Assembly: GCA_022606425.2 (NCBI GenBank)
Contig: JAHDVF020000468.1
Location: 434,001-498,000 of the forward strand
DNA length: 64,000 nucleotides
From: Lepidostoma basale
Lineage: Eukaryota; Arthropoda; Insecta; Trichoptera; Lepidostomatidae
Reading direction: 5' to 3'
Part shown: piece after piece, positions 22,720 through 34,146 of the stretch
Layout: every line of letters begins with the position of its first letter
Position numbering within the stretch: the first letter of the stretch is position 1
The notes under the pieces: generated by a model
Database searches by the model: none
Told to the model about the DNA's origin: nothing
Seen by the model: only the letters and a program-made list of their open reading frames with translations
Translations under genes and position numbers: made by a program

Positions 22720-22835
22720 TGAAGAAATCAACAGGAAACTACCACATTAAAGGCTCAAATGGCATCCCAGGCACCAGCAAAAAATTATTCACTTTACTGC
22801 AAGCCAATCTCTCGGACTGAAACTAAAAAAGATAT
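22720..22835 (+). mobile_element. SINE 3' tail fragment
   Basis: Tail motifs aggaaactaccacattaaag, caaatggcatcccagg and gcaagccaatctct, with no tRNA head. Confidence 0.65.
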
Positions 22836-22839
22836 AATA

Positions 22840-24780
22840 ACCTTTCACACTCAATACTATAATTTTATTAGGTTGAAATATGATTTCACTAGAAACATTT
22901 TTCCTAAACATTTTTGAGACTTTACAGGACATTCTATAATGTAAAGACCAATGATACCTTACTGCCAGACGGGCAAAGGATGATTTAAAATGACCAAAGT
23001 CACTTGACTTTGGGCATGTTATTAACTTATTTTACAAGGAGCAATCAACGCGGACCCCTATACCACCTGACCGCCCTCCAAATGTTTGTGAACCCGCTAT
23101 CGCCCGATTACCACCCTCTTGAGAATTTGTGCAAAGTGCGATAGAAAAAACAAAAAAAAATTCTTCAAAAACATAATATTTATAATTGAACTAAGATAGT
23201 TTGTGTGCTAGATATAGATGTGTATAATGTCCTTTGCTGGTTCTAGATCAATATAGTTCTGAGTTTGTTCAACAGATGTCATTTCAAGCAGTTCTTAAAA
23301 TCATCTATAGAAGTAATTACATCCTAGGAATGGGCTCCAGGACAGAGTCCTAAATAAAGCAAAAGAAGTAATTATATCCTGTTATATTACCTAGTCTTCA
23401 ATCAATGCAGCCCTGGTTGAAATTTTCTCCAAAATATTAATAAATTGTGCTGCCTAATTCATTTGCACTGCAGAGTTTGGTGAGAGAAGAATAACCAAAA
23501 AAATTGATATACAATTATTTTTATTTGTAAAATAGATATTCAAATAACATTAACATAAAAATGCAAAGAGTCAGTGAAATTAAAACATATTTCTTTAAAA
23601 AAAAAAACAATAATATAAAGCAAAACAAAGTTAGATCATTTGTCCGATTTTGTTTCAGAATAATTAAAATAGATTAAAAAAAAGCTTTAACAATTATGTT
23701 TAGAAAATTCTAAAAATATTAAAGATAGGGCTTTTTCTCATCTTCACAATAATGCATCTATGAAAAAAAAAACTTGGTCATTTCATTGAATTATTAAATT
23801 TCAATTCATTACAGCAAAAAAATTTTTTTTTATGATAATAAGAATTTATTTTGAAATACAATACATTTACATTATAACATACAATAAAAAATAAATGCAC
23901 TTAAATTCAACAAACTGTATTATATTATAAACAATAATTGTTAAATTAGGTTTTTATACTTATTTTTAAGAAAAATGTCAGTATAAGAATACATTTTTTT
24001 TTTAAATGTATAAATGTTGTATAAATTCATTAAATGAGATAACACTTGATCGAATGGTTTTATTCTTAGCGCGCAGAAGTTTTTATAAAAAATTAAGAAG
24101 TAATTATTATTTAAATGGAAGCTTGAAGTATAACTTTAACTAGTAGGACAACAAAAGATTCATTCCCTTGAATTGAAGAGTAATGTCAATTGAATTATTT
24201 ATTCACACTTGTATAATAAAAGTAGTACGTAAAACACAACATGTCATTATGTAAAATGAATTCAAAGGTTGTTTAAACATAAATAAGGTGAGAAATTATT
24301 ATAATGTTACATTCACCACAATATTACTTTGAATTTGCATTTGATTTAAATCACCTCAAAATTATAAAAATAAAAAAGTCAACATATATGTGAATGGTTT
24401 GATTATTATTGGTGAGAAACTGATATAATATAATCAGGTACTTACTAATATGAGTACCATTTTTTTACTTAATTGGGTGCAAAATAAATATACTAAAAAT
24501 AAACTGGGTAAACCTAAATTGTAATTTGAGCAATTGAGAATGGACTTAGAGGTAAATTAGATGTATTGTCAAATAGACTGCCACACATCAGACTTGGTTC
24601 AAGGAGAAGAGCACCATGTATAGTACAAAAATGTGTTTGGTCATTATTACAAAATTTTAGAAAATCTACTCGTATCTATATGCGTATTTAATACAACCTG
24701 AGATTTACTAAATCAATTAATATATTTTATAGTTAAAAATAATGTAATGAGTATGTCGCCAAGTATCGAAATAGACCACA
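22840..24780. other. AT-rich interval 3' of ACBP1
   Basis: Mostly unique AT-rich DNA; 23040-23120 is GC-richer. No exon was found. The proximal part presumably includes the ACBP1 3' UTR, but I could not find a clear AATAAA within 300 bases of the stop. Confidence 0.4.
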
Positions 24781-24825
24781 GTATATAATGAAAAAATATA
24801 AAAATATTCCAAATGACTTTCAAAT

Positions 24826-27800
24826 TTATGCCAAGCCGATTGAGTCAATCAGCTCCTGCACTTTTTTGATGTACAATTCCTTGGCTTCATCCGAGTTCAG
24901 ACCTTTTTTAGCATTCCACGCCTCCCATTTGGCCTTGCCTTTGAAGTCAAACATGCCCGGCTTCTCTAGAAATCATAAACAAGAGATAACATTATTGATT
25001 TTGTTTTGGTATTGAATTGATGTTATTTTTAATAAAATGGGGTTATCAGAAAACGAGAAAGAACAGATGGTGAAATTCCCAAAGCCTGTGATAAATATTC
25101 AATGTCGAATCATGACAGACTCAAGCAATACTACACACTGGAAAAATATTTATTAATTCAATTTAAATCGAATCCCCCTCATATTTTTCATACTCATTTT
25201 GTGGTTAGACATTTTAAACTTATGGATATAAACTATTAAAACACTTTGTATTTAACCAAGGTATGGTTATTATAATTGATGTCTACTAGCTTCGCTTGTA
25301 CCCAAGTTTCATCAAGGCAATATAATAACTGAGTTATTATATTTCCCTACCTCTTCATTCATACATTGTGAGACGATTGTGCATCGAATATTCAGACTAC
25401 TAACATACTGGCCTTTTAGAAATTGATTAATTTGGTCATACCATGTTTTCCTTATCATTCATTGATACATGTTTTAATTCACACAGGTTGTATACAAAAA
25501 TTTAACCATTTTTTCATAATAATTAGGCTAATTTTTATAGCACCATTTTCATGAGTAACTAACCTCAATGGCACTTTCCGTTTGTTCCATATACTCGTAT
25601 CTAAACCTTCTTACGTCTTCGTTTGATATTTTACGCATATTATATTTAGTGATCTCATTTCTACAGCAATTTTCCTACTTTGGTCCTTCTTTTGCCGCTT
25701 TTGCCCAAATTTCCCTTTCACACATAAGAGTAGTGTGATAGAATCCCCCCTCGCCCTCCTTCGGTGGGACACTCCGGGCCATACATTTAGCCCCATCATA
25801 AAACAACTACCAAATCGCATTCCAACAATGTATCCTACAGACGTCTGTAAGCCAGAAGATCCAAGTCCAAGGTTTTAAGTATTGTTATCACATACGCAAT
25901 CTTTGCAATTTAAATTCATTGTTAATCTAAAAAAAACTAACTATTTATTATCTATTTCTAATTTAGTTTGGGAGATACATATTTTGACCAGTAGAAATAT
26001 TATAATAACATATGTAATAAACCTGTATTGCAGTCTCCGATGGAACCTTGCTTGAAGAGAGCATATATCTCAAGAAGATCAGTATTATCCGGAGTTGTCT
26101 TCAGTTTCTTCACATTCTCAGCAGCTCGTTCAAAGTTCTGTAAATTATAAAATTAAAATAAATTCTATTGATGGTTGAGGTATTAGTTTTGTAAAATTCC
26201 ATTATGAATTTATAATAGTAAACACAATTGTTTGGTGGTTTTAATTGGATTTAATTGATATAAATTGTGACAAATTTGTTTCGTCTTGCAAGGGCATTCT
26301 CAAACTGCTTGTCACAACAAATTTGTCACAATATATATAATTTATTAGGTGTATAAATTTGCTTCCGCCGTTTTGCAATATATGGCAGTAGCGGTAAGTG
26401 GTAGTTGGAATAAATAGATCATAGATGTCATACAATAAGCTAAAGTATTTGTAAACATAACGCCATCGAAATATTAGTCGATTTGTGTCTGCATCATAAA
26501 GTTATTCCCGATTAAACATGTCAGCTTACGAGCCAAATTCTCGTCATTTGCGGGAGGTTTTAATTTGATGCTTTAATATGAAGAAATCTTTGGCTGAGGC
26601 TCATCGAATGCTCTCAAATACCTATGGTGAGGCCGCTATTAGTGAAAGAACGTGCCGAGAGTGGTTTCAACGCTTCAAGAACGGTGATTTTTGCGTCGAA
26701 GACCAGCATGGCGGTGGAAGAGAGAAGGTTTTCGAAGATGCAGAATTGGAGGCATTACTTGATCAAGACTCGTGTCAAACGCAACAAGAATTGGCAGGAT
26801 CATTGGGAGTGACGCAACCAGCCATTTTAAAACGCCTGAAAGTCATGGGAATGATTCAGAAACAAGGAAATTGGGTGCCGTACGAGTTGAAGCCGAGAGA
26901 TGTTGAACGGCGTTTGTGTGTTTGTGAACAGCTGCTAGCAAGGCAAAGACGGAAGGGATTTCTGCATCGCATTGTGACTGGGGACGAGAAATGGGTTCAT
27001 TACGATAATCCCAAGCGCAGAAAATCATGGGGATATCCCGGCCATGCTTCCACGTCGACGGCCAAACCGAATATTCACGGTTCCAAGGTTATGCTCAGTA
27101 TTTGGTGGGACCAGCTCGGCGTAGTGTATTATGAGTTGTTAAAACCGACTGAAACAATCACAGGCGATCGTTATCGAACGCAATTAATGCGTTTGAGCCG
27201 AGCATTGAAAGACAAACGGCCGCAATACAACGAGAGACATGATAAAGTGATTTTACAGCATGACAATGCTCGACCCCATGTTGCGAAAGTGGTCAAGACA
27301 TACTTGGAAACTTTGAAATGGGAAGTCCTACCCCACCCGCCGTATTCTCCAGACGTTGCTCCCTCGGACTATCACTTGTTTCGATCAATGGCACACGGCC
27401 TAGCTGACCAGCACTTCCGGTCTTATGAAGAAGTAAAAAATTGGATCGATTCGTGGATCGCTTCAAAAGATGACCAGTTTTTTCAACGCGGGATTCGTAT
27501 GCTGCCCGAAAGATGGGAGAAAGTAGTGGCCAGCAATGGACAATACTTTTAATCATAAATGTATAACCAGTTTTTTACGATAAAGCCTCGAATTTCGGAA
27601 AAAAACGGCGGAAGCAAATTTATACACCTAATATATAAATTAAATCCAAGTAAAACCACTAAACAATCGTGTTTACTATTATAAATATAGAAACATAAAC
27701 TAAACCAAACTAATTGATCCATTTAAAATTATACACGAAGAATTGTTTTGGAAACATAATATGTAGATTCAAGAATTTTCAACAATCTTCTTCCTCTTGT

Positions 27801-28850
27801 TCCACTCCTATCGAAGATGGGACAACATCATGGCTATTTTTACATTTGAAACAGCATCTCTAAACAGGGATGTTGCGCTGCAACCGAAACTTTTTTCTTC
27901 TTTTCACGAGACTTCATTTTCCATTTATTTTAAATTTGATAATTTGCAACATTTTGTATTTACTGTTTCTCATAACATGCCCGAAGTACTCCAGTTTCCT
28001 GCCCTTTATGGTCATGATAATTCAATTTGTCTAATTTTTACAGGAAAAGAAATTAAAATACTGAGTATGATTTCATTAGAATACGTGTAAAGAATATAGA
28101 ATCAAAAGAACCTTGTTATTGATTTTAGATAAACTCTGCTAATGAAAACTTTACCTCATTAATATGCATGTTTAAAATACATTTCACTATTTTGCAGCAA
28201 ACGGCACATTAGCTTTGTATTAACAGAGGTTAATATGCAATAACACTAGATAATAATATGGCTATTACATTAAAAAGGTAGATAAAAGTCAACTGATAAT
28301 AGACATGTTTACTTTATATGATAAATATGTTTCATAATTAAACATATTATAAAACCAACTATACCAGCTCAATTTATGAAAACAGATTGAAAATACTCAA
28401 TAATTGTTCAAAAGATATAAAATTTTGTACATTATATTTAGACACTGATATAATAGTTTTCCAGGAAAAAAAAATAATGAACTAACAATTAAAACATTTT
28501 CATAAATAATTAATACTAACAAAATATAATGTCATAAACAAAAAATATTTTAATTCTTAACGGTTTATAGATTTAAATAATTTTTATATTCCAAATATGA
28601 TGTTTTGCCACATTATATAATCTAGATATAAACGTAAAAAATATTAAGATATTCTCCGTATCAGAAGCTGTTATCATAGAACTTTTATTACCCAGTAATC
28701 ATAATCTTTCAGATTATTTTAAGAGTATTTAAATTAACCAAATTTGCTTATATTTACTGATATTCAAAATTAAATATATAAAATGTGCTATAAAATCACA
28801 TAAATGCAATGAAAATTACGATGCATATTACTTACCTCCGTAAGAGACAT
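24826..28850 (-). CDS. Acyl-CoA-binding protein, copy 1 (89 aa, 3 coding exons)
   Basis: Binds medium- and long-chain acyl-CoA esters in the cytosol, buffering and carrying them for lipid synthesis and oxidation. Coding exons (minus strand): 28836-28850, 26023-26137 and 24826-24965. They join cleanly (MSLTE, then [13 protein letters not shown], then a split Glu codon before [16 protein letters not shown]). All introns are GT-AG with good acceptors. The 89 aa match the usual single-domain length of 86-90. Family landmarks seen are [10 protein letters not shown], the [17 protein letters not shown] ligand loop and C-terminal [13 protein letters not shown]. The variant GDCNTEKPG carries a cysteine not seen in copy 2. 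The 2.7-kb intron between coding exons 1 and 2 holds a mariner nested in a foldback. The paralogue lies 5.3 kb upstream in the same orientation. Confident as ACBP; which Drosophila Acbp is the orthologue cannot be said. Confidence 0.95.
25360..25530 (-). mobile_element. LINE-A fragment in an ACBP1 intron
   Basis: Diverged minus-strand LINE-A text (cttcattcatacattgtgag, gattaatttggtcataccat). Located between coding exons 2 and 3 of ACBP1. Confidence 0.6.
25735..25880 (-). repeat. Repeat family R-X, copy 1
   Basis: The minus strand matches 58535-58690 and 34660-34790: cttggacttggatcttctgg, gtaggatacattgttggaat, gatttggtagttgtttta, ggggctaaatg. Unclassified; may be the 3' part of a SINE or LINE. 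Confidence 0.65.
26345..27631 (+). mobile_element. Mariner transposon, mellifera-type (1287 bp)
   Basis: TIRs ttaggtgtataaatttgctt (left) and the inverse at the right end are perfect over about 28 bp. A TA target duplication is at 26343-26344 and 27632-27633. The length is standard for Tc1/mariner. It lies between coding exons 1 and 2 of ACBP1, opposite to the gene. Confidence 0.92.
26518..27552 (+). pseudogene. Mariner transposase with one early in-frame stop
   Basis: Cuts and pastes the element at TA sites. The frame from the ATG at 26518 to 27552 spans 344 codons, the normal mariner length of about 345, broken only by TGA at 26566-26568 (codon 17). An uninterrupted 324-codon ORF begins at an internal Met at 26578. 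Seen in order: N-terminal helix-turn-helix region with [15 protein letters not shown], second [17 protein letters not shown], linker WVPYEL, first catalytic Asp in [12 protein letters not shown], second in LQHDNARPH, third in [13 protein letters not shown]. The last two are 34 residues apart (D34D). The three catalytic Asp are intact. The first 20 residues belong to the DNA-binding region, so a product from the inner Met may bind poorly. Subfamily assignment is from memory of the family pattern. Confidence 0.88.
27690..28830. other. Remainder of ACBP1 intron
   Basis: AT-rich. A 97-codon plus-strand ORF at 27797-28090 has no family resemblance or splice support. Nothing else was seen. Confidence 0.4.
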
Positions 28851-29109
28851 GGTGCGTTCGATGACTTAACTGAAAATAAATTATCATAGAAATTTATTCA
28901 ACAACCTAGTATTCGCAGTAAAGTAAAATATTAATGTGTAATTTAAATAGCAATTAAAAGGCTTAAAGGTCGATGACTGAGGAAATAATCAGAGTGTATC
29001 AACTGCCGTAAGTGTAGATATGTAATAAGATAAGATTTGAACCTATTTTGGCGAACGATATAAATTTAATTGAAGCTGCAAAATATTTAATAGAACTTAT
29101 GAAACTTAC

Positions 29110-29193
29110 CGGGTAATGATATACGAACGATTAGGAAGTACACGAGTGACAACTAGCAACAAAACTTCCAACCGCAAGGTCTAACTAGTCTGA
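29110..29193 (-). promoter_or_regulatory. ACBP1 5' UTR exon and candidate initiator
   Basis: The minus strand shows TCAGACT (29187-29193), an Inr-like site, followed by about 80 non-coding bases ending at donor CCCG|gtaagttt (29110). The matching acceptor ttttcag lies just before 28869, so the last 19 bases of 5' UTR share the exon with the ATG. Inferred from splice signals; mirrors ACBP2. Confidence 0.55.
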
Positions 29194-29484
29194 CACTAAT
29201 TATACACGAAGTTAGCAACAAGTCATCAGGTATAGTAACGTTCAAAACCTAAAGAGAAACATTTGTAATAAAGTCAATATGCACACGCGAAACTTAAAAA
29301 AAAATTGTATAAATGAATAAATTGCTGCATTTTCGTAAATATTATGTGAAAATTGGGGGATTCATTTTGATGATTATCAAATAATGAGGAAAATTTCATA
29401 TCTGAGTTATATCAATCCGTTGATTTTCTTCAGCAATGCGTTTTTTTTTCTTTTATTGGGAGTTGAATTATTTTAATGAAAGGA

Positions 29485-29497
29485 GGGGGGGGGGGGG
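29485..29497. repeat. Poly-G run (13 G)
   Basis: Uninterrupted G run in otherwise AT-rich DNA, followed by a T run. It may be an assembly-sensitive site. Confidence 0.85.
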
Positions 29498-29759
29498 CTT
29501 TTTTTTAAATATTCTATTCATAAAGGTCAAAAGGTATTATATTGTATTATATTTTGTACATTTATTGGCCTTTTCACATTACCTCGTTTCCGCTAGATCC
29601 AGATTACTATATTCTTGGAATAAGCATAAAGACATTCTTTAATTGGAAAATATTGAATTTCATTTTATTATCACTATATTTCTTGAGCATGTTATGAATG
29701 AAATAATATTCAAATATACATATAATCTTTCTATATTGGCAAATGCTGTTTTTTTGCTG

Positions 29760-30235
29760 AAGTCAGCAGGATCTACTTGCATCTCGTCGTGCACATATCG
29801 TATTTGATCACGTAGAAAGAAATATCTCCGTCCATGAGATAGTAAAGTGAGTTCATATAAATGAAACTGAAAGCTGTGCGTCCCTCATCTTATTAAGCTT
29901 AGACTATAATGTTTTCTGCGAAAATCAGATTTGTGTGAAAGCACCCCGTTTTAAATAAAAGTTCACTTAATCTATCAGGAGTGAAGTTCATCAACAGCGG
30001 GCCGCGTTACTTTGGACCATATTGAATGAAATGGATATTGTTCCCGGGTGGAGAAGTCGCCCACCGCTACAAATCTGTATTTATGTTGCAGAGACGAGAG
30101 ATATCAGCTAAGGACAAAAAATCACCGCTACCGTCGTACCTGTCGAAGAGAGGGAGGACCCACGTGATGTTGATCAAGCTACCTCCGGAGACGGGGGCCT
30201 GGTGTGAGCGCCAGATGATATAAAATGTAGATATA
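29760..30235. other. GC-rich island with open frames on both strands
   Basis: Composition jumps to roughly half GC between 29,990 and 30,230. The plus strand is open for 65 codons from 30026; the minus strand is open through the same block with VSGGSLINITWVLPLFDR and DGSGDFLSLADI. I recognise neither. It could be an exon of an unknown gene, a retro-fossil or a regulatory island. Confidence 0.35.
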
Positions 30236-30239
30236 ATTA

Positions 30240-30733
30240 GCTATAATCGCTGGCCAGCAATAAGCAATTAAGTCTCTCCATTTTATTTTATTTGTATTTT
30301 GCCGTTAACATAATATGTTGTGATCTATAAGAATTGTTTTGGATCTGATTCGTTTTTTCACTTCATCATTCATTTTTATCAAGCGACAGATTGGTATCGA
30401 AGTATTAACACGTCAACGTTAATGTTGTTAAGGATGATAGAAGATGCATGTAATGAAAAGTAATCTAGGCAAAAGTAAAGTATAGATTCTACTCAAATTA
30501 ACAATTCTTTCTATTCAAATCCGTCTAATTTTGGGTGAACCCTCATTTAAAACCTTATTCTTCAATCAGAATCCACCATATTATTGAACGGGATATGGGA
30601 AATATATATGACGGAAAGTTTTGTTTCTCTTGTTATAATTTACCAAGTATCATAGTTTGTGTTATCTTAATAAAACAAAAATCGGTACCGCAATTGCCCA
30701 GTTAAAATGTTAAATATTTCATAGATATAGAAT
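30240..30733. other. AT-rich interval, no gene seen
   Basis: Nothing recognised. Confidence 0.4.
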
Positions 30734-30734
30734 A

Positions 30735-32028
30735 TTAGGTCCTTACATATGAAATTGGCGTTTTGTATGGGAGGAACATAAAGTTGATTTTTTTTAAATA
30801 TAATATATTTATTTAATCAAAGTATGTACCATTGCTATCTATGCACTTTTGCCATCTCATAGGTAGTTCATCGATCCCTTTACTAAAAAAAACCATTCGG
30901 ACGGGAATCAATAAAATCTTTGAAGTCGGTTTGGACTGCCCCATCGGAGTTGAATTTTTTCCCTTGCAAGAAGTTATCCAAATTTCGAAAAAAATAGTAA
31001 TCTGTTGAGGCAAGGTCCGGAGAGTACGGTGGATGTCTTAGACATTCCAATTGAAGCTCTTCTAATTTGGTAACCGTCTGTTGTGCAGTGTGTGGTCTAG
31101 CGTTATCATGAAGCAGCAGTGGCCTAGAGCGATTAACCTGCCTCGGTTGTTTAGCAGCTAGCTTTTCCATCATGGTTTGCAGTTGCTGACAATAGATCAT
31201 CAGACATCTGCCGTAATCGTCTGGCCAGATTTAAGAAAGCTGTAGTGAACGACACCAGCACTAGTCCACCAAACGCTCACAAGTAACTTTTTTGGAGTCA
31301 ATTTTCGCTTGGGGCATGGTTTGGCCGGTTCGGCAGGGTTCAGCCATTGCGATGAGCGCTTCCGATTATCATACAGGATCCACTTTTCATCACAGGTAAT
31401 GATTCGATTCAAAATCCCTTCATTATTGTGCCGGTTGAGTAATGCAACGCAGCAGTCAACGCGCGTTTGTTGATTTGCTTCACTCAATTCGTGAGGTACC
31501 CACCTTTCAAGCTTTTTCACATTCCCAATTTGCTTAAAGTGGATTAAAACAGTTTTATCACTAACACCGCAGCCTGCAGCTAACTCGGACGTGGTTTGCG
31601 ATGGATCCGCTTCCACAATAGCCTTCAATTCTTCATTGCCAACTTTGGTCTCCGGCCGTCTACGGGGCTTGTTCTGCAGGTCGAAATTTCCAGAACGAAA
31701 ACGTTGGAACCAAAAACGCACTGTGTTTTCTTTTGCGGTACCGTCGCCATACACATTATTAATCCTTCGAGCCGTTTCTGCAGCACTGGTGCCACGGTGG
31801 AACTCGTACTCGTAAATAACGCGATATTTCAAGTTTTCCATTTTGTAATCTGAGTGACGCAAAGAAAAAAAACAATTGAAGAAAAAACAAATGAATTATA
31901 ATTTTCGAAACACAAACTTGAGTAAATACCTGTATAAATTTGAATTTGGAATTCCTAACCAAAGAGAAGATATTTGAGATCAAAGTTGCCAGTACGGCAA
32001 AACGCCAATTTCATATGTAAGGACCTAT
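30735..32028 (-). mobile_element. Mariner transposon, cecropia/Hsmar1-like type (about 1294 bp)
   Basis: Left TIR ttaggtccttacatatgaaa and the right TIR as its inverse (cggcaaaacgccaatttcat ... aggaccta), with TA at 30733-30734 and 32029-32030. The outermost base of the right TIR differs. Carries a broken transposase on the minus strand. Confidence 0.9.
30813..31862 (-). pseudogene. Mariner transposase pseudogene (two frameshifts)
   Basis: Three overlapping frame segments make one transposase. The N-terminal part at 31200-31862 has AAETARRINNVYGDGTAKEN, WFQRFRSGNFDL, RWVPHEL and ITCDEKWILYDNRKRS. The middle part at 30883-31200 has LHDNARPHTAQQ and YSPDLASTDYYFF. The C-terminus at 30813-30890 has KGIDELPMRWQKCIDSNG. 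The first break at about 31200 is an 8-base insertion resembling a local duplication (gatgtct then gatgatct). The second is one extra T in a T run near 30893. The three catalytic Asp and the 34-residue spacing survive, so decay appears modest. Cannot encode a full transposase as it stands. Lies between the two ACBP genes. Confidence 0.88.
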
Positions 32029-32159
32029 TATAAACGCCGGTATACCTACTGTTATTATTTATGAGACTGGAATCTTCTAATTAATTAATTGTATTATATT
32101 ATTGTTAATTCAAAGCAGTAAATTTTTAGAGAGAGCCGACCAACAACGGTCTTAATTTT

Positions 32160-33765
32160 TAAACTTGATTGAATTCTTTTTCTTCTCCTTATAGACCTTT
32201 GGTCTGTTCCTGAAATCAGGCTGGCCTCTCTTGGGAGGTTGACTCCCAGCTATCTCTCCATCTCTTCGGCGGTCTTCCGGGGGGACGGCAGCCGGTAGGA
32301 ATCTGATGCGCCACAACGTGTGGGATTCTGGTGGGATCCATCCTCTGCACGTGCGCATTCCAGTATCTTCTGCGTTGTCTGCCCCATCTCACGACATCCT
32401 CCACCTTGCAGATCTCGCAGATGGCCGTATTCCTCACCCTATCGCGAATAGTCTTTCCTGCTATCATCCTCAGCGTCCTCATCTCTGCCACCCGTACTTT
32501 AGCCTTCGTTCTTGTCGTATCCGCTCTGGTTTCAATGCTATATGTCAGTATAGGCCTTACGCAGGTTTTATATATTCTGACCTTACTGTCAGTTCTCATA
32601 TACTTGTTTTTCCATATTATATCCTTGAGACAACCTGATACCGCCGAAGCCTTGTTGACTTGTCCTATTGTTTAACTGACAAGATCATTTTGACTGAACA
32701 GATCCACTCCCAGATATCTAAACTTTGCAACCTGTTCCAGCATTCTGTCATTTAAGGATAACCTGCATCCTAAGGGTTCTTTTGAGAATGTCATGGTTTT
32801 TGTTTTTTCAACTGAGATCATCATATTGAAGTTGGCGGCCGATGTCTGAAATCTATTTAAAAGTCTTTGCAGTTCGTCTGCTATCAGTGCAGCATCGTCC
32901 GCGTAGCATATGACGCTTACTACATCCTTCCCTATGCAGTATCCCAAACCAAGTGATGTGATACCTCCTATTATTTCATCCATAATGAGGTTGAAAAGAA
33001 ATGGGCTCAAACTGTCTCCTTGTCTTATCCCTGTTGAAGTTTTTATGGGTTTGGACAGTTCTCCGTCTACTCTTATTTTAGTGTTGGTATTTGTATTGAG
33101 TTCTCGTATGATATTTATGACGTTGTGAGCTGCATTTCTTCTCAACAGGACATCCAGTACAGGACATCCAGTACATCATTAAGTCTCACTCGGTCGAATG
33201 CCTTAGTCAGGTCGACGAAACATACGAAAACTGGCTTATTGTACTCGATCGCCTTCTCTTTTAGCTGTCTTACAACGAAGATGGCATCAGTTGTAGACCT
33301 ATTTTTTCGAAATCCCTCTTGCTCTTCTCTGTTGATGATAACGTTCTCCATTTTATTTTTTAAGATATTCGTGAAGAGTTTTAGGGTTGAGCATAGAAGC
33401 GATATTCCCCTATAGTTTTCCGGTTTGGACTTTTCACCCTTCTTGAATATCGGTATAGTGATACTAGTTTTCCATTCTTCTGGGATTCGTGATGAAAACA
33501 GTATCTTGTTAAAAAGTAGGCGACATTCCTCTGACAGTTTATCTCCTCCATACTTGATGAGCTCATTGGGGATCTCATCAATGCCAGGTGTTTTCCGGTT
33601 TTTAAAAATTTTTTATACTTTTATTTATGTCTTCGAGGCAGAGTTCGATCTGCTGTGTCTCTTCAATCGGTGGGATTATGGTGGCATTAACATCCTTGAA
33701 TAGGTCCTCAAAATACACTTCCCATGTTTGAATTGTTATTTCCTTGGTTTCCTTTTTGATTGAAT
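32160..33765 (-). mobile_element. LINE-B, long reverse-transcriptase copy
   Basis: Minus-strand RT domains in order: QEGFRKNRSTTDAIFVVRQL, VCFVDLTKAFDRV, GIRQGDSLSPFLFNLIMDEI, catalytic ICYADDAALIAD, KFRYLGVDLFSQ, then the C-terminal region TYSIETRADTTRTK, RQRRRYWNAHVQRMDPTR, GRPPKRWRDSW. Frames break near 32672 and 33145. The endonuclease part upstream is missing, so the copy is 5'-truncated around 33765. RTE-like clade is likely. Confidence 0.85.
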
Positions 33766-34022
33766 TGTTAAGTATTAACTATTTGATTGGTTAATGTACC
33801 GTTCAATTTATTAAATAATATGTTACAGATCTGGTAATAATCATATATCAAACAGTCGTATTAATCTAAAATGTATGTCACACATAATAACAAGTTATAT
33901 TTTTTATTAATAGTCCTTTACTTTATGGTATCAATAGACAAGGTGGGTAGGCGGAATGTACACAGATTCCCACTTCAAAATAATAATGGGTCTAAGCAGA
34001 GTCCCACCAGTCGCTGAAAATT
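33766..34022. other. Spacer 3' of ACBP2
   Basis: AT-rich; a GC-richer patch at 33930-34020 (ggtgggtaggcgg, gagtcccaccag) may be another repeat edge. Confidence 0.35.
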
Positions 34023-34028
34023 TTTATT
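34023..34028 (-). terminator. ACBP2 candidate polyadenylation signal
   Basis: AATAAA on the minus strand about 120 bases after the ACBP2 stop codon. Confidence 0.45.
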
Positions 34029-34146
34029 TTAGGCGCGAAAATAAAACAAAGCAATTAAAATATAAACATTATAATACGTATAAATTTACAAAGTATATAA
34101 GAAAGATTTTTTGCAAAAGGTAGTACACTAATAAGTGCAATTTGTG

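Larger units (their letters stand above)
26209..27685. mobile_element. Foldback MITE interrupted by a mariner
   Basis: Outer arms tttataatagtaaacac (from 26209) and gtgtttactattataaa (to 27685) continue inward through gttttaattggatttaatt and aattaaatccaagtaaaac. The left half also carries its own loop with gtgacaaatttg / caaatttgtcac. Removing the mariner leaves a palindromic element of about 188 bp. Confidence 0.75.

Noticed and set aside
27797..28090. 97-codon plus-strand ORF in the ACBP1 intron
   Set aside because: No recognisable domain, phenylalanine-rich AT-driven composition and no splice or promoter support.
31800..31816. Octamer insertion in the second mariner
   Set aside because: Here TACTCGTA falls in ordinary Tyr-Glu-Tyr-Glu codons that fit the transposase, so no insertion is needed.
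31591..31853. Plus-strand ORFs opposite the second mariner
   Set aside because: Shadows of the transposase pseudogene on the other strand.
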